Shown here piece after piece: positions 62,315-64,000 of a stretch of DNA of 64,000 nucleotides. Each line of letters begins with the position of its first letter. The first letter of the stretch is position 1. The notes under the pieces are model-generated. The model was not told where the DNA came from, did no database searches, and saw nothing but the letters and a program-made list of their open reading frames with translations. The DNA comes from Arthrobacter sp. S41 (GTDB lineage Bacteria > Actinomycetota > Actinomycetes > Actinomycetales > Micrococcaceae), in NCBI RefSeq assembly GCF_004320535.1, contig NZ_SIHY01000001.1, forward strand, positions 930,001-994,000, read 5' to 3'. The translations under genes were made by a program, and so were the position numbers.

Positions 62315-63907
62315 CTAGTAAGCGAACGCCAAAACGTCGTCGTTGTCGTGGTGGTCAGAATCAGGATGATCATCGTGACCCGTTGCGTCGAGTTCTGGCA
62401 TTGCTGAGGCCACCCCACCCCGGATGTATCTGGTCAACAGCACCAGTTCAACAACGAGTAGGACTGCATAAATCGACGTCAAGGTGATGAGTGAAAAGAG
62501 CAGTTCTCCAGCAGTGACAGTCGGAGAGACCGAGGCAGCTGTGTACATGAAGACTTGGTCAACCCCACCCATCTGCGGATTAGGTGCCACGGTGAATGGT
62601 TGGCGTCCCATTTCGGTAAAGATCCATCCAGTGGCATTGGCACCGAAAGGAGCCGCAATACCCAAGACAGCCAGTCGTGAAATCCATTTGTTCTCGGGCA
62701 CCGTGCCCTTGCGCGTAATCCAGAGGGCCAGCGCAGCAGCGGCCGCGGACAGACCGCCGAAGGTAATCATCAGGCGGAAGCCCCAGTAGGTCACTTCCAT
62801 GACTGGAAGGTAGTCGATCTTTTGACCTGCGTACTGCCCGAAGGACTCGTCATCCGGGTAGTACTCACCGTACTTCTGCTGGTATTCAGGAATCAGAGTA
62901 TTAACGCCTTTTACTTCGGTAGTGAAGTCTCCGTTAGCAAGGAAGGACAACAGGCCAGGTACTTCGAAGACCGCTACAACATCGTTGCAATCGGTAGCTC
63001 CATGAGCGTTGATGTCACCGAGTGAAAGCACGGAGAATCCGGTGCCATCGTGGCACGCAGCTTCAGCCGAGGCCATCTTCATGGGTTGTTGCTCGAACAT
63101 TAGTTTTGCTTGCTCGTGGCCGGTTAGGGCCACGCCCAAGAAGGCCACTACCGCAATACCGGCGCCGATCCTTAGCGATTTGATCCACACTTGGTAATCG
63201 GTCTTGTCGCGGTTCTTACCCTTGCTCAAGTCTTCGCCGACGATGACGTAGCCGTTGGAATCAACGGTATCGATTCCTTCTTTCCGGCGACGGTATAGGT
63301 GGAACCAAGAGATGCCAAGTAAGAATCCGCCTGCCACGGCAAAAGCACCGAAGAGCGTGTGAGGGAAGGTGATCAAGGCAGTGTTGTTGGTGAAGACCGC
63401 CCACGCGTCGGTCATGACAGCACGTCCGTCAACGATCTTGGTGCCTACCGGGTGCTGCATCCAAGAGTTGGCTACGAGAATAAAGTACGCCGAGAGCATG
63501 GTCGCTAGCGAAGCGCACCAGATGGTGGCTAGGTGCGCGAGCTTTGGCAACTTCTTCCAGCCAAAGATCCATAGTCCGAGGAAGGTCGATTCGACGAAGA
63601 ACGCCAGCAACGCTTCCATAGCTAGTGGTGCGCCGAAAACGTCTCCGACGTAGCGGCTGTATTCGCTCCAAGCCATGCCGAACTGGAATTCTTGCACGAT
63701 ACCCGTGGCCACACCCATGATGAAGTTAATCAGGAACAGTTTGCCCCAGAATTTGGTCATGCGCAGCCAGTGTTCATTGCCGGTGCGGTGCCAGATGGTT
63801 TGCAATACTGCGACGGTCAGTCCTAAACCGATCGTTAAGGGCACCATGAGAAAGTGGTAGACCGTGGTTATGCCAAATTGCCAGCGGGCAATTTCCAATG
63901 CATCCAT
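62315..63907 (-). CDS. cydA: Cytochrome bd oxidase subunit I
   Basis: 530 residues from ATG at 63907 (GAGGA 5 nt upstream), giving the family start MDALEIARWQFG. Heme ligands: His18 in TTVYHFLMV (b595), His in NSWMQHPVGTK (b558) and Met in WGFRLMITFGG (b558). GWIFTEMGRQPF carries the conserved Glu and quinol-binding GRQP. The Q-loop appears to be the short type. No small CydX-like gene was recognised. Leader 63908-64000 contains a hairpin and a possible TATGGT -10. Confidence 0.96.
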   Translation of the reverse strand: MDALEIARWQFGITTVYHFLMVPLTIGLGLTVAVLQTIWHRTGNEHWLRMTKFWGKLFLINFIMGVATGIVQEFQFGMAWSEYSRYVGDVFGAPLAMEALLAFFVESTFLGLWIFGWKKLPKLAHLATIWCASLATMLSAYFILVANSWMQHPVGTKIVDGRAVMTDAWAVFTNNTALITFPHTLFGAFAVAGGFLLGISWFHLYRRRKEGIDTVDSNGYVIVGEDLSKGKNRDKTDYQVWIKSLRIGAGIAVVAFLGVALTGHEQAKLMFEQQPMKMASAEAACHDGTGFSVLSLGDINAHGATDCNDVVAVFEVPGLLSFLANGDFTTEVKGVNTLIPEYQQKYGEYYPDDESFGQYAGQKIDYLPVMEVTYWGFRLMITFGGLSAAAAALALWITRKGTVPENKWISRLAVLGIAAPFGANATGWIFTEMGRQPFTVAPNPQMGGVDQVFMYTAASVSPTVTAGELLFSLITLTSIYAVLLVVELVLLTRYIRGGVASAMPELDATGHDDHPDSDHHDNDDVLAFAY

Positions 63908-63948
63908 TGATTCCTCAATTTTCGCTTTGTAGGAGCTTGGGAGACTTT

Positions 63949-63965
63949 TTCTACGAACCGTAGAA
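63949..63965 (-). other. Hairpin in the cydA leader
   Basis: TTCTACG-AAC-CGTAGAA, a perfect 7-bp inverted repeat 42 nt before cydA. It does not match the Rex box TTGTGAA...TTCACAA. Confidence 0.35.
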
Positions 63966-63980
63966 GTGCCTTCACGTATC

Positions 63981-63986
63981 ACCATA
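63981..63986 (-). promoter_or_regulatory. Candidate -10 of cydA
   Basis: TATGGT on the minus strand; the -35 would lie at or beyond the window edge. Confidence 0.3.
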
Positions 63987-64000
63987 GACGATTTCGACAG

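Overview
The window looks like chromosomal core DNA from a moderately GC-rich actinobacterium, most likely a Micrococcaceae member (Arthrobacter/Glutamicibacter type). The evidence is lineage-typical families (DUF3000, DUF3093, DUF3159, DUF3710, DUF4193, DUF5998, DUF6421, SepH, a fused CydDC), a cydABDC cluster, an MT0933-type small protein, many GTG starts, and a block (about 42.3-49.3 kb) whose order resembles the M. tuberculosis ceoB/ceoC-dut region. No insertion sequence, prophage, CRISPR array, plasmid gene or obvious genomic island was seen.

Layout. 0-1.1 kb: end of an unknown gene plus a secreted PKD-like protein. 1.1-11.4 kb (minus strand): a long co-directional block def-fmt-rsmB-rpe, then an FMN riboswitch, ribM-ribD-ribE-ribBA-ribH, then hisE-hisG-hisF. 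11.5-13.3 kb: a RecB-like nuclease and a seven-gene tRNA array (Gly, Cys, Val, Gly, Val, Gly, Gly). 13.4-20 kb: MT0933-like protein, BenE-type transporter, ZapE, SseA-SufE-YbaK, a membrane-anchored hydrolase and MsrB. 20-25.4 kb: DUF6421, SDR, threonine aldolase, DUF3000, RNase D-like. 25.4-28.9 kb: fatty acid beta-oxidation fadA-fadB. 29-37 kb: Rieske lipoprotein, aldo/keto reductase, ArgG, and a dxs-led minus-strand cluster (dxs, DUF402, unknown, GNAT, two paralogous small membrane proteins). 37-42 kb: methyltransferase, aconitase, TrmA-type RNA methyltransferase. 42-46 kb: KimA-like permease divergent from two TrkA proteins. 46-55 kb: DUF3159, OB-fold protein, DUF3710, dUTPase, DUF3093, DUF4193, SepH, phosphodiesterase, DUF5998, GNAT/acyl-CoA synthetase fusion. 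55-64 kb: ParC and the cytochrome bd operon cydA-cydB-cydDC.

How it fits together. The rib genes form a complete route from GTP and ribulose 5-phosphate to riboflavin plus an uptake protein under one FMN switch, directly behind rpe, which handles the ribulose 5-phosphate pool. FadA and FadB complete the hydration, oxidation and thiolysis steps of beta-oxidation. CydA/CydB form the terminal oxidase and CydDC its assembly exporter. The KimA-like permease and the TrkA pair suggest potassium homeostasis.

Most interesting signals. These are regulatory. About ten genes have a TANNNT hexamer 6-9 nt before the start codon (likely leaderless transcripts). fadA is preceded by a possible leaderless nine-codon ORF whose stop overlaps the fadA start and whose -10 sits in the loop of a perfect inverted repeat. 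A 20-bp perfect palindrome precedes aconitase. A 12-bp palindrome contains the putative -10 of the KimA-like gene. A long stem-loop precedes the start of DUF6421, a protein with an HDxxH...E metal-site-like pattern. I did not find a clearly new defence or biosynthetic system; the DUF6421-SDR-aldolase group and the paired small membrane proteins are the best-supported uncharacterised units.
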